The notes under the pieces are model-generated. The model saw nothing but the letters and a program-made list of their open reading frames with translations. It was not told the origin of the DNA and made no database searches. Made by a program: the position numbers and the translations under genes. Positions 11,701 to 26,700 of a stretch of 64,000 nt of DNA are shown here, one piece after another; position 1 is the first letter of the stretch, and every line of letters begins with the position of its first letter. The stretch is from Halicephalobus mephisto (Eukaryota; Nematoda; Chromadorea; Rhabditida; Panagrolaimidae), in NCBI GenBank assembly GCA_009193035.1, contig SWDT01000008.1, positions 372,001 through 436,000 of the forward strand. The letters are read 5' to 3'.

Positions 11701-14700
11701 TTTCCATTTCGACATTGTAGAAAAATAAAGATAACGATTCACCTTTGTTGACGAGAAAGAAAAATCGTCTTCGCGGAACAAATGGAGATAATCCCGGACC
11801 GAAATTGAAGTGCGATTCTGCAATAAACAATAGTACTAAGAAAATTAGAAATCAACGGAATTATAAAATTGTATTTAAGGAAATTGTTAGAGAGTAAAAG
11901 TTTTTAGAAAATAGTATTCTAAAAAATCAGAAGTTTCTACTCACAAAAAAGTAAATGAAATATAATGCATGAATATATTAAAATAATTCTGATGTATCAG
12001 ATATAATACATTCAATATATCGATACATTGTGTATGATTGTTGAATATACTGTAACTGATAGATTAGAGTTATTTTAATATACCTTTTGTGAATAGATTC
12101 TGGAAAGTTTAAAAAGCTTTTATAAAATTCTGAATCCTTTAGAAATCTACTATATTCCGGGATATTCTACAAACTTTTCTAAAATTCACATTTCGATTGT
12201 TTTCAAAGAATTTTTTAAAATCCTAAAAGTTTCTAAAATTCTCGAAAATGTTCGATTTTTTATTAAATAAAAGATTTATAAACTTCTATAAAATTATTAA
12301 ATTTTAAAACCTTCGATTTCATTCTGTAAATTTTCATAAAAGTTAAAAAATTTTTAAATTTCCAGAAAATTAAATTTTTTCGAAATTTTAATCATTAGTA
12401 ATTTTTAAATTTCTAGAAAATTTAATTTTTTCGAAATTTTAATCATTAGTAATTTTTTAATTTCTAGAAAATTAAATTTTTTTCGAAATTTTAATCATTA
12501 GTAATTTTTAAATTTCTAGAAAATTAAATTTTTTTCGAAATTTTAATCATTAGTAATTTTTAAATTTCTAGAAAATTAAATTTTTTTCGAAATTTTAATC
12601 ATTAGTAATTTTAATATTTAAAAAACAAACCATTTGGAGAAGTTCCTAAGGCAATTAACTCAGGAGATATAGATTCTCCTTTTAATTTTAGTGATTGTTT
12701 GATGGAATAAATCATCTGTTGTTTGTTGTAAACTATTATGGCATAATTAATATCGGTATAATTATCGTCATATTCCGCTATATATCCTCTGTCATGATTT
12801 ACAGAACTACATGAAAGAGAATCTGTTTCAATCAAAGTTTGAAGTCTTTTTGATCCTTCTTTGTTTATAAACGGCTTCACAATCGAAACAGAATCATTAC
12901 TTGATTTGAAACATTCGACTAATTTTGCATAAATTACTCGAAGAATAGTATCTGAGGTTTGTTGACAATCAAGTATAAATGAAAATTTCTGGAAAGATTT
13001 CGCCATATCTGGATACGATCTTGATTCTCGTTCAATATAATAAAAAAAAGCAGCTGTTGATGGAATAAAATCAAGTCGAAGTTGTTCCGAAGGTCCAGAG
13101 GAAAGATTCGGAACTTCAGTGGCATTACAAGTAGTGTTTGAAAAAGTCAGATCTTTGTCTATCGATGATTTCCATTGAATCTTATTTGGTCCTAAGGAAG
13201 ACACATCAGAATAAAACGAAGCCAGAGGCGTTGTTGCTTCAAATGCAAACTTTGTAAATACATGTTTGGGACTCTGGGGTCCAGGAGTTGGGGGCTTCGG
13301 AGACTCGATAGAAATAAGTGAAGGCGATAAAATCGAAGCATTTGGAGAAACCATTCCAAGAGGAGGATGAGGAATCAATGTCACATTCGACGAAGATGGA
13401 GTTGCTCCTTCTGAAGTTACAGTTGAACCTCTTTTCTTCAATGTTGATTTTTGATCAATTGTTGATTGTCTCGTTAACGAAGTCGGTCTGTTAAAAACTC
13501 CCGGAGGAGAAGGATTAGCCATCGGAATCGGAATCGGTTCAAGAAAAGGTTGAGCCATTAATCCAAATTCAATAACAAGATCAGCAAGTGCTTGTTGACA
13601 TATAATCCTTAATTTCGTCTGAAGTTCTTCTAAATGGATATCCCCAGCTTGCCAAACAAGTGCTTCAATAAAGTAACTCGAATCTGAAAAATCAAAATTA
13701 AACATAAAATCAAAAATTATTTCAAAAATTTCCAAATTTTCAGAAGGTTATAAAAACTTAAAATTTCCAGGTTCAAATATTCAATTTTGGAAGATTCTAA
13801 AACCTTCTGTAAAATTTCAATTTTATTTAAAAAAAACCAACTGATTGAAGCACTTTGAACTTTCAATGACTCCAATTGGACACTTTTCGTCAATTCCTGG
13901 AATTTAGCAGTTTTTTGTTTTTTTGAATTTCCAGAAAATCCCGGATACAAAAGCGAAAAACTGTCTGCATTCAATTTTCCGGACAACATTCTTTCAGAAG
14001 GAACCATTCTTCCTGTTTTATCAATCAATCTGACTTCAAAACATCCGATTCCAGTTGATCTTTGACCTTCAGCTTTTGGTTTGTTCACAAGAAACAAAAA
14101 TCCTTCATAATCTTTTGAAATTTCATAAACTCCATCAATCGGATAAGGTTTAAATTTCGCACATTTGTCATCGAAGAATTTAGGACGAATGTAATGAATA
14201 CTCAAATGCTGTTGTAAGTAAGTAAATACAGAAGCCAAATAATCCGACACTACCAATGGCAATGAAAAATAGAATTTAGCTGCTGGATTCTGGACATTTG
14301 GTTGAATAAACTAAAATTAAAAAATTAATTTTAAATCAAAGTACTTTTCTCTGCTGTGAAAAATTCAAAATCATGTAAAAAGTAGTAGTTAAAAATTAAA
14401 TGACTTTTAAATTAGTGACTTTAATCAGAAAGTTAGTCAGTAAAAGAGATAGAGTTGATAGGGGTTAAGGGACTTGGGGATTCCATAGGGGGTTTAGAAG
14501 TTCAATCAGGATTTGTTTACAAAAGACAGTTAATTTACAAGAGTTCATATACGAGAAGCTCAAAAAGTTATTCACAGAAAAGTTGGAGATTCTTTTACAA
14601 GGGGTTTACTCATCAGAAGTTAGAAGACTCATCCATGTCGGATTCAAAAATTTATTCATAAAAGGTTTAGGAATCCATCAAGAAACTTCAAAGGTCTATT

Positions 14701-17700
14701 TTCACAAAATATCACCCAAGCAAATTCACCTCATTCCCCACTTCTTAAAAAACAAAAAATTAAGACTCATCAATTCACAGGAGTATTAACTTCAAAAATC
14801 CTTGTAAAAATTATCAACAAAAATCCCAATCAACAGTTATTAAAACCTCTATGACGTCAGTTATTAAAAAACTCACTGATATATCAGCTTCATTCATTGT
14901 CAGTTGTGGGTTCTTCAATAATGCTTTTTGAAGTTCTTCCATAACTTTTCCGTCTAATTTCTTCTGTAACATATTAATCAAATTGATAGTGACTTCTTTT
15001 CCTGGTTCCTTGATTCCAAAAACCGCAAATAAAATATTTTTGTTCATTTCATTTTTAATTTCATTTTTGAGAGCAGAATCGATATTTTTGATAGTTTTGA
15101 TCGCTATTTCAGGATCAGAAAAAAGATAAATATACACCACATTTCCGTCTTGTTCTTTAAAAACGTAGACATTTTTTCGATTTTTTACTGCTAGATTCTC
15201 AAGACCAGATTTCAAAGCTATCCATCCAAGGTCCAAATTCTTTTGCCGAAGTCTGGGATTGATCTCGAACCAGTGTTTCCAAACAAGATTACAGAAAAAG
15301 TATCCAGAAGAGTACATATCACGAATAGGTTCTAAGTTATCCCGAGGCTGTGGATCAGGTACTAGAAATTGTTAATTATTAAAAAATTCAAATATCATAA
15401 TATTGTGGAATTAATGTGGTTAAAAATAGTCTCGAAGCGAGATTTTAGAACTTTCTAAAAGCTACAACTTTGGTTTTGTGTAGTAACTATTTCCTAATCA
15501 TACTGTTGTGAAAATCAACAACAAATATTGTTATGAAATAATCCCTATACAATATTCCAAAACTCTCTACAACCTACGATTTTGACCATATCTAATTATT
15601 ATTTCCTAATCTTAAATAATGTCAGTTAACTTTTCAGAAATATATTCTTCTTAGACAGGTTTAGAAACTTCTAACTTAAGATATATAAAATATGAAACCT
15701 CATCTATCTTTCAAAGTTAATTCTTGTCTATTACAGTAATACTACATATTCAATTTCATAATTCACACTACACTAGTCCTCTGAGATAAATTTTTTATAA
15801 AAAAACAGACCAGCAGACTCAGTTGAAGAAACACTTCCATGTAGTGTTCTTGATGACTTATTGACATTCGATGGAAGAACGACAAATTTCCTTGCATATA
15901 AAGACAGATGATCCAAAATTGGATAATTTAAATTTTTCACATCTTTGGAAATTTCTTCGTCTTCAATCAAGTAAGGAGAAGACTCTTTAGTGTCGTGCAT
16001 TTCCTCTAGCAACAGTGTTCTGTTAACGTTTTTGATTTCCTCGACAAGTCTATCTGTAAACTTTTTAAAAAGTGAATCATGATATCCATTGGGTCTTTGG
16101 AAAAAGAAAGTTTTAATTTTCACCGGATCTGCTTCAATTTTCGCCAATAACCAAAAATCATGAATTATTTGTTTTCGTTTAACTTTTTCATCAAGTTGTC
16201 CGAGAGATCTGTCTTCATGTAAAGGCAGATTAATATCCATAACTTCATCGTCATCTTCTAAAACAATTGATGATTCTTCTGGTTGTTTCAAAGTCGAAGC
16301 TTCGGTTAAGTCTTCTGTAACTGTAGTGCTTCCTTCATCGTCATCTGCTTCTCCGTGAATCCTTTGTCGTTTTTGAGGTTTAAAATCAGGTTTAATTTTG
16401 TCAGATTCCAATTTGTGTTCAGAACAGAAAACATCCAAATTCTCAACACTACAACAATAAAATACAATTATTTTTGCTTTTTCGTCTTTGACACTTTTAA
16501 TTTTACAGTAACTTATTAAAGCATTTTCCAACTTTGAACAAAGTCGTTTTAATCCTTCTTTTGGCTGAGTAACAAACAACATATCAGATTGAGCCATCTG
16601 AACCCTTGTGTGTTCATCTGTTCTTTTTGATTCTTCTTCGACAAATTGGACAACTCTGTCGATATTTTTGTACGATCTTTGTTGATCAAAATATCTCGAA
16701 AGAATAAGAATCTTCTCCATTTCCAACATGTGTCTTATTCCTTTCTCTAAATCAAGAATAATTTTCTTTTCAGGATAAAAAAGATCAACATCATCTCGAA
16801 AATCTTCTTCTTTGTTGCTCATCCAATCCATAAAATCATCTAATTCTACTTTTTCTTTTTCTTCTGATTGTTTTGGATCAATTGAATCCATCGATGGAAC
16901 AGTTAAAACATACATTTCAATTTTTATATCGATGTTGTCAAAAGTTTTGTCTTCTTCGCCGATTACGGTATTGTCACATCGACTTAAAACTTCTTTCAAA
17001 CAATTCGGAATAAAATCCACAGGATAACTGTAATCTGCTTGTGGAATATTAACATAAAATTGAATAAACAATGGTTCTACATCAAGATTAACATCATCAG
17101 AATCAATACCGTATCTAGATCCATCTTCAGAAAGAACAGTCACAGCAGAAGAATCCGACAAAGTTGATGGTTGAGTTTCGTCATCTTCATCTCTGGTATT
17201 CCATGTAGCTCCAGTGTTGAAAAGATTTACAGTATTGTCTCCACTGGGCCAATAAAAATAATAATCATCAAAATTCGGAATTTTGAAAAACTTATGTTGT
17301 CGAAGAACATTTTCAAAAGCAATTCTGAATTCCTCTCTTTCCATCCGGCAAATTTCGTCATTTTCGGCTTCGGAATAACAAAACGGATTCATAATTTGGT
17401 ACTCATTTATTTGCTGAAGATCGAGTTCAGATTCTGAAGACGACGAAGAAGAATTATTCGGTATCTGATGTCGTTTGTATCTGGATACTCTTTTGGACTG
17501 TAAATAAGAAGATAAATGAGTACATGTGACCCTGAGGACATCCTTGATAGACCCTATCAGAACACTTGTTTGGTTACATCTTTCTTCCAAAACTTCTTCT
17601 AAAACAAGTTGCGGTACGTGAATATTCGTTCCGAGACAATGATATGCAGCTTGAGCATAAGCTCTAGAAAACAATAAATCATGCATAATGTTAACAATAA

Positions 17701-20700
17701 ATCCATTCAAATCCGAAAATGTCGGATCTGCTCCTTCGATGGATTCGAAATTGAACAATCCGGATTGAGACGGGGGTTCTCTTTCAGATTCACTAATTTT
17801 CGCATTCACTTGCCAATACAAATAAGCCAAAGTTCTACTAACACAAAAATTTTCAAGATTATTTTTTCGAAATTCTTTCGGAAGTGATTGAGAATTCCTA
17901 AATATCTCCAGCATACGGTCTTCTTCAATCATGAAACACAAGACCGGAAGTTTCGGAACAAGCTTATTTGTGATATTCAACACAGCTCTACACGTAGAAG
18001 GTACGATAACTACGATAATCGTCTTAGGATCTCTTCTTTTGTAATAAACCGAAAACACCAGTGGAGCTTGATTAGAAGCCGTGGATTTCGATCGTTTTTT
18101 AGATTTTTCAGAACTACTAGCAAGGGACAAAGTAGAGCCAACCATTGCGGCTGAAGTTTCATCTTTACCCTTTTTCTTTTTCTTTTTAGTTTTCTTCGAT
18201 TTTGATTCCCTGTCTGAATCATTGCGTACTGCTGCATTATTTGCAGGATTCGGAGTTTCACAAGCTAAACATCATTGTAATTATTAATAATCATAATATT
18301 GAGGAATTAATGTGGTTAAAAATAGTCTCGAAGCGAGATTTTAGAACTTTCTAAAAGCTACAACTTTGGTTTTGTGTAGTAATTATTTCCTAATCATATT
18401 GTTGTGAAAATCAACAACAAATATTGTTATGAAATAATCCCTATACAATATTCCAAAACTCTCTACAACCTACGATTTTGACCATATCTAATCATTATTT
18501 CCTAATCTTAAATAATGTCAGTTAACTATTCAGAAATATATTCTTCTTAGACAGGTTTAGAAACTTCTAACTTAAGATATATAAAATATGAAACCTCATC
18601 CATCTTTCAAAGTTAATTCTTGTCTATTACAGTAATACTACATATTCAATTTCATAATTCACACTACACTAGTCCTCTGAGACGGATCTTTTCCCCTGTA
18701 ATTCAAAATTAAACTTACTTTTCTTTTTGGTAGGTAAAAACTCCGCATGATCATCTTCATCGACGGAGAGTAACGCAGGGGTAGAGGTCGATGCCTTAGG
18801 CGAACACGAAGAATCTCCACTTCCAGAACCCATTCTTGCATCAAATCCACTAAGAACAGATTTAGTCAATTCTACCATTCCCATTGAAGCCATCTGGTTG
18901 GATAAGGATCTGGTTCCAGTAGGTTGTGAAGGAAGCGAAGTACATCCAGGTGACGAGTAGCCCGTTCCTGGACTGTCGTCGATTTCATCAGCAACTTTTT
19001 CAACATCGGTTTCGGACTCATATAGAGACAATCTTTCCGCTTCTAGTCGTTCGTTTTCATTAACTTCTTGAAGAACGGACTCATACCCGGCGGCCAAAGT
19101 GCCCCAGGCGTTGTCTGTGTCTTCGAACTCGAACGATTGAGGCATGTAGTTTCTTAATTCATGATTAAACGAATCCAATATCCTTCCCAAACGATCGTTA
19201 CTATGAGGATCAGTACGAACTAAACAGAAATTTCAAAATTTAATTATTTTAAATAAATTTACCAAATTTCAAAGTCGGCATCAAGACCAATGTTCTTTCT
19301 CCGCAAAAACACAACTTTACCAAGTTATGCAAAAATGGATAAAAATCTACTCCTTTTGCCAATTTTATCGGTGAACAATCATAGTTATGCATCACATAAG
19401 GTTCGTTCCCGACTAAAGCTGTCCCGAGTCCGGGTGCCCGATCGAGTTCGGCTTGCATAGTCCTAAACGTCATCAAAGCACATAGAACTGCTTTGTCATC
19501 TTTTGCTTGCTGAAAATTCCATAAAATTCACTTTTAAATTGTAACTATAAAAACTACAATCAAGATATTTTTTATTTTTATTCTTTTTTAAAATTAAAAA
19601 AATAAATCTGCAAACTTTTTTGATGATTTTTCTCCAAAATTTTTTTTGAATTAATTTTTTAAAAACATTTTTAATATTTATAATATTTTTTAGTATTTTT
19701 AAATTTCAGTAGAGATGCAGTAAAAAATTTAAAAAATAAATCTAAAAACTTTTTTGATGATTTTTCTCCAAATTTTTTTTTGAATTAATTTTTTAAAAAC
19801 ATTTTTAATATTTATAATATTTTTTAGTATTTTTAAATTTCAGTAGAGATGTAGTAAAAAATTTAAAAAATAAATCTAGCAATTCATCATAAAAATGAAT
19901 TCGCTGTTTTTATTTTTTATTTTTACAGTAAAACTTTCCAAAAATCCCCTTAAGATAACTTTATAAAACTTTTCTTACTTTTACAATAACACAATTTTTA
20001 CAATAACTATGAAAACAAATTACAGATATAAATGAAGAAAAGTGAATCTCACTGTTGAATTCAAAGTGAGATCCAATTTCTTCACTTATATATGAATTTG
20101 TTTTTAATAATTTTTAAAACAAAATCAATAAATAGAAAAAGCAGGGTCAAATAACGTCGGTGCTTTTTTCACAAAAAATAATCTAAATCAAGACAGCAGT
20201 TGGGAGGAGCAATAAAACGGGAAAATTCCAAAAAGACGTTCAAAATAATCATTTTTCTTATTTTTGATTGTCCGTTGCAAAAAATCAAAAGTCACACAAA
20301 ATTTCTGTCTTTAAAAGACTAATGATTAGCTGGACTGGTCATTTTAATCAGAAAATAATCAAAAAATGAGGAAAATATGAAAGTTCAAAGAAAAATTTAT
20401 TCATCGAAAAATTTGGAAAGTTCATTTATGAGGATTTTATAGAAAAAGTAAAATTTTATTTTTATAATATATTCTGATAAATTAAAAAGGATTTATTCAT
20501 AGGAAGTATGCACACAACAAAGGGTACATTAAAATGCCTCTGGTGTATTGGATACATTGTATTTAGTGTACGGGTATGTTAAATACACCGTATCCGGATA
20601 CATCCAAATCATTTTAATGTACCCGTTTTCTGTGTATAGATGTCTATATAAATAAAACTTAGGAGTTTATAAGAATTTAAAAGTTCATAGATAAAAAGCT

Positions 20701-23700
20701 CAGAAAGTTATTCATAGAAAAGTTAGAGATTCTTTTACAAGGGATTACTCATCAGAAGTTAGAAGACTCATCCATGTCGAATTCAGAAATTTATTCATAA
20801 AAGGTTTAGGAATCCATCAAGAAACTTCAAAGGTCTATTTTCACAAAATATCACCCAAGCGAATTCACCTCATTCCCCACTTCTTAAAAAACAAAAAATT
20901 AAGAATCATCAATTCACAGGAGTATTAACTTCAAAGATTCTTGTAAAAATTACCAAAAATTCCAATCAAAAGTTGTCAAATGTCGTATAATACTAGTTGA
21001 CGTTTAAAAAATCAGCTAATTTTTAATGAAAAAACTCACAGGAAATCTTTTTTCGTATCCACTTTCATCAGCAATTAGAGTTGTGGGTTCAGTCCAAAAT
21101 TCTGTAACAATAAAAGTTCCAAATTCTTTGTAGACTTCTTCAGGAAGAGGTTCTTCAATTTGTTCCTCAACAACAGGAGGAGGTGTTTCTTCTTCTTTTT
21201 TCTGTTTCGGTTTCCTTAATCTTTTGGATTCATTAGAACCTTTAGAATCAGGTCCGGTCATTTTCGGAGTTGTTATTTCTTCTGGAGTTCCTGAAGTCAG
21301 AACTTTGATGACGGAATCTGGAGTCTCCGTCCCGCTGCCAGGAGTGTTGACATCCGGTATGACAATTTTCGCTTCGACTTCTTTTCTGATTTCGATCAAC
21401 TTCTGATCTACAGTATCCTTTTGACGTGTCAATTCCTGATCCGATTTGTTTTCTATTTTGGAATCTTTTAATTTTTTCACATGATAAAGTTCCAATTTTT
21501 GTCCAACAGCAGCCAGTTGTTCTCTCAGTTGCTGAACTGCAGAACTAAAATATTCAAATCAGAAAAGGAATGTTCTCAGAATCGGAAAGTACCATGAGAA
21601 AACTATTTTACGAGTTTTAAAATACTGTACAATCACATCATAATGAAAATAAAAAAGCGAAAATTCCCATAAAATAATCTCGAGAGCAATTTCCAAAACT
21701 TGTTAAATTTTATTATTGTGAAAAATAAAAACTGCCATAAAATGGTCCTAACACGAAATTTTAGAACTTCTTAAAAGTTGCAGTATTCTGTAATTTTGAT
21801 TTTACAACAATCTCAAAATTAATTATACTATAAAAAATTGTCACAAAGTAGTCCTAGCACGAAATTTTAGAATTTCTTAAAAGTTACAGTATTCTGTAAT
21901 TTTGATTTTATAATAATTTCGTGATTTCAGATAATTTCAAAATTAATTATATTATAAAAAATTGTCACAAAGTAGTCCTAGCACGAAATTTTAGAATTTC
22001 TTAAAAGTTACAGTATTCTGTAATTCTGATTTTACAACAATCTCAAAATTAATTATACTATAAAAAATTGTCACAAAGTAGTCCTAGCACGAAATTTTAG
22101 AATTTCTTAAAAGTTATAGTATTCTGTAATTTTGATTTTATAATAATTTCGTAATTTCAGATAATCTCAAAATTAATTATACCATAAAAAATTGTCACAA
22201 AGTAGTCTTAACACGAAATTTTAGAATTTCTTAAAAGTTGCAGTATTCTGTAATTTTGATTTTATAATAATTTCGTAATTTTAGATAATTTCAAAATTAA
22301 TTATATTATAAAAAATTGTCGCAGAGTAGTCCTAGCATGAAATTTTAAAATTTCTTAAAAGTTACAGTATTCTGTAATTTTGATTTTCTGTGATATTTTG
22401 TAATTTCATGATTTTTAATTAACATTTTAGAAACATGTTCTTATTAAATGATTTTAGAAAACTCGAGATTGAAAAATATAAAATATAAAATCCTCTTCTT
22501 TTTGTAAAACTACTGATTATAGATTACGGTATACATAAATATTTAAAAGATTATAACTATCGTTACAGTAATCTTTAGGAAGATGGTTACTTGTTACTGA
22601 AATTCCGAAAACACTTACCCTCGGACTTGCATCTGATTTTTGCTTGCGGGAAAAATAATATATTGTTCGTATCTTTGAGGAACGAGGGAATTAGAAGGAA
22701 TTTCTTTAATCATGTTGATGATTCCATTTTCTTCAAAAACGATCTTAAATCCTTCCAAAATTCGTCTTCTAACAAGGATATTCATCGCTTCAACGGCCAC
22801 TTTGTCAAATCTGGTATCTGCTAAGCCTTTTTCGATTCTCCAAATCATTCTTTTCGGGACCAAAAATTTCACCAAAGTTCCGTGATGAATATTCTGACGA
22901 GTTTCCCAAATTTCTTTCGCTGGAGCAAGATGAACTGGTTGAACAACATCAAGTTCGTGAACCATCTGACGGTATTTCAGAAGTTTTGCATCTACTCCGA
23001 TTCCTACAGGCAACAGAATCCTTGGAAAATTTTCTAAATTTATAAGATCAGTTTTCATTTTGCTGATGGTTTTCGTCCGGATATCCAAGGAACAATCTCC
23101 GATGAAAATGACCTTGATCGTCAACAACGTAGAATCCGCGAAAATTTTAACCATGTAACAGTAATTCGGAGGAGCCATGCCTCTGAAAATCATTAAAAAT
23201 TTAAAATATTATAAAAATTAAAAATTTATTTTTTTTTAAAAATCGGTTACTGTAATGAATTGCTAAAATAATTATTTTTTAATTTTAATTTTACAAAAAA
23301 CTTAAAATTAAAGTTTTCCAAAATGTCTTAGAATTACTGTGAAAAATCGGTTACTGTAATGAATTTCTAAAATAATTATCTTTCATTTTTAATTTTATAA
23401 AAAATTTGAAATTAAAGTCTTCCAAAATACTTTAGAATTACTGTAAAAAATTGATTACTGTAATGAATTGCTAAAATAATTATTTTTTAATTTTAATTTT
23501 ACAAAAAACTTAAAATTAAAGTTTTCCAAAATACTTTAGAATTACTGTAAAAAATTGATTACTGTAGTGGAATGTTAAAATAATTATCTTTCATTTTTAA
23601 TTATTTTAAAACTTTAAAAATTTCTTTTTTCAATTGTAATTTATTAAATATAAACTTACTCTCGGACAATTTTGACGTAGGAATATTTGGCCACTAAGCA

Positions 23701-26700
23701 GAAAGTTGTGTTTTTTTTGAAATAATCATAAATGGCCTGCAAAACGGGTTTTTTCATCGGAAAAAAACCGAAATTCTCTGGTTGCTGTCTCAAGGCCCAG
23801 TAATCAGTGTTTGGTTTCGGATTTCTACAGTACTGTATGATGAATCTCAAAGGAATCGTGTGAGAACATCTATGAAGAGCCGCATTGTCGGCGACTAACA
23901 AAGGTTGCCAGAAGGCATTGAATTTGGAATTTTCCAACGACTTGTTCAGCAAAGTCGGGAAAGGATAAGAGTCCTTCGTGAATCCATAAAGTCCAGGATA
24001 ACGGCTCAGAGCTTGTTTCTGAACTTCGTAATGTTCTGGTTGAGCATTGAAATTCAAAACTTTCAAGGCAAATCTTTCAGATTCCGTCAAACTAAAATAA
24101 AAAATTTCAAAGTTACAAAATAAGAATTTTAAAAATAAAAAATAAAAAAAAGTTAAAAATAATGTATTTCAAAATTAAAGAATTTAGAAATTTAAAAATC
24201 AAAAAGTTTAGGAATTTTAAAATTTAAGAATTTCGAAAATTGAAAAAATTTTGAAATTTAAGAATTTAGAAAATTTTGAAATTTAAGAATTTAGAAAATT
24301 TTGAAATTTAAGAATTTAGAAAATTTTGAAATTGAAGAAATTTGAAATTTAGAAACTTACAATAATCCAGCAGTAAAAGCAGAATCAGTTTCATCTGTAA
24401 TGTTTTCTGGTGGAGTGTAGTTTGTTTCGATCGTCACTATCCGTTGGATTTCATGTCTAGAAAAATAAAATATAAACGTTAAATATGAAAATTCAAAATT
24501 TTCAAAAATAATCTAAAATTTATGGTCTTAGCAATAGCTTCTAAGTATGTATTTGATTTTAAAAATAAGAGAAATTGTCAAAAGTTTTCATTAAATTCAT
24601 GGAAATTTCAATGATTTTCAACAAAATTCTATGAGAATTCAGAAGCTTCAATGGAATTTTGCAAAAATTCTGAATCTGTTATAGGATTCCATAATATCTA
24701 ATTAGATTTATGAAATATTAAAATCTACTAAATCTTTGATTTTTTAAAAATTCTCAAAAAAGTTCTAGAAGACTCTGAATATGTAATAAAACTCCACAAT
24801 ATCTAACAAGATTTCTGAAATTTTAAGATCTACTAAATCTTTGATTTTTTGAAAATTCTCAAAAAAGTTCTAGAAGATTCTGAATCTGTTATAGGACTCC
24901 ACAATATCTAACAAGATTTCTGAAATATTAAGATCTACTAAATCTTTGATTTTTTGAAAATTTTCAAAAAAGTTCTAGAAGATCCTAAAAATCTACAAAA
25001 TTTTCTGAAAATTTTGAATTTTCCATTGTCTGGAGAAATTCGAAAAATTCCAGAATGCTAATTTTGAGAATATAAATCTAAAAATAAAATTAAACAAACA
25101 TCCTATTATCGCATTGTTCGTAATCCGCAGATATCTGGTAGTCAATTTTGCAATCCACGGTCCAAGGAAGTCGGAAATTGGCGACAATGAAATCCCGTCT
25201 TCCTTTTTTGGTTATGTTCAGATTCAACAACGAATATCCTTCTCTCACTCTGACGTGGAATAACGAATAAAAATTTGATTTTATTTTTGATTCGTGTTTT
25301 TTAATTCTGTTGGTGTTGTCCCTCATGACGTCCAGGGCGGGTTCCATCTCGAACGGGGGTCGTTGGCAGGACCACGCGAGAGTCGTCTTCTGAAGGAAGG
25401 AAACCTTGTTGTCAGTACGGTGGAAGTTCAGAATTTCAGGATGTTTGAGTCTTTTTCCGAATGAAACTTCGGACAGGAAACAAAGAAGCTCATCAGAAGG
25501 CACGAAGCCCAAACTCGGACCGTGGTTGACGGCCGTGATTTGGACGAAAAATAAAGGTACACAACTTGTTTTTAAATTCACGGCGATACTCTGGATCACT
25601 TCTGTGTCAGGAATGTACAGTACTCCGTCAGTAACGATAAACACCGCTGGTTGGCTGTTTTCAGGACCGTTGAAGAGACCCAGCATGGCCAGTCTGAGCA
25701 TCTGGAGCAGTCTGAAGTCGATCGGGACCATTTCAATCAACTCGTTTTCCACATTTTCTTCGGTTTCGTCTTCTGGATTTTCGTCATTTTTATTAAAATT
25801 GAAAACAGACACTTGACGTTCGATCAAGTTGATCTGACGATGGACCTTGTCCCTTCTGGCGTTGATCGGCTCCATGAACTCCAGAAGACTGTTGATGAAC
25901 TCCTTCGTATTCACTTCGGCGAACTCAATAAAATTCTTCAAAGTGGATTCATTGACCCGGAATCCATGGACCAGAACAGGGGGTTTGGTGAAGTTCAAAT
26001 AAGGACAGTAGGCAAACAACGTCACGTAGACCTCCACCTTGTGTTTGAAGCTAGAGTTAGGGAACACGAACGGAGTCACTATTTCCTCCAGGAGCTTGAA
26101 GACACTCGGCAACATGTTCGTGTAGATAATGTTACCGACGCTGTCCTGGAATTTCATATATAATAAAAATCAAACTTAACAAAGTTGTCCTCAGGGGAAT
26201 TTATGGAAATTTTTCATGTTAAAATAATTTAAATTTTTTATTTTCGATCATGGTGATTTCGTAGTCAATTATGTTGTGAAAATTATGTGTAAACTTTTCC
26301 GCCAAGCCATTCTGAAAGGAATCTCCAGAAACTAAAGTGGCCTAAAATCAGGTTTGGACGATAATGATTTCAAAACCATATATCGTAGATAATCAAAAGT
26401 GAATTTCGCTGCAAAATGACCTCAACATGCATTTTTAGAAATTCCCAGAACCCAAAGTAGTGCGGAATTTCCATTTTCGGTGATATTGATTTCGTAATTC
26501 GTTTTTCAGAACTATATTCTACTTAAATGGACCTAGAACCTCCTCCATTCGGATATACAAAGTAATGAACTCCCTATCAACCCTCGGAAATTAATTCTCA
26601 TATATGAAAGTATTAAAATATCCAAAAAAAAGTCATATGAAATCTTCTAAACTGAATTTCTGGAAGATTTTAGAACTCGAAATCGTCTGAAAATTAGAAC

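Noticed and set aside
14455..14789. Plus-strand open frames in repeat A
   Set aside because: Also present in the second copy only because the DNA is duplicated; no protein family and no start context.
17171..18287. Plus-strand open frames opposite SZT2 exon 9
   Set aside because: Shadows of the minus-strand exon, whose frame, splice phases and protein similarity are consistent.
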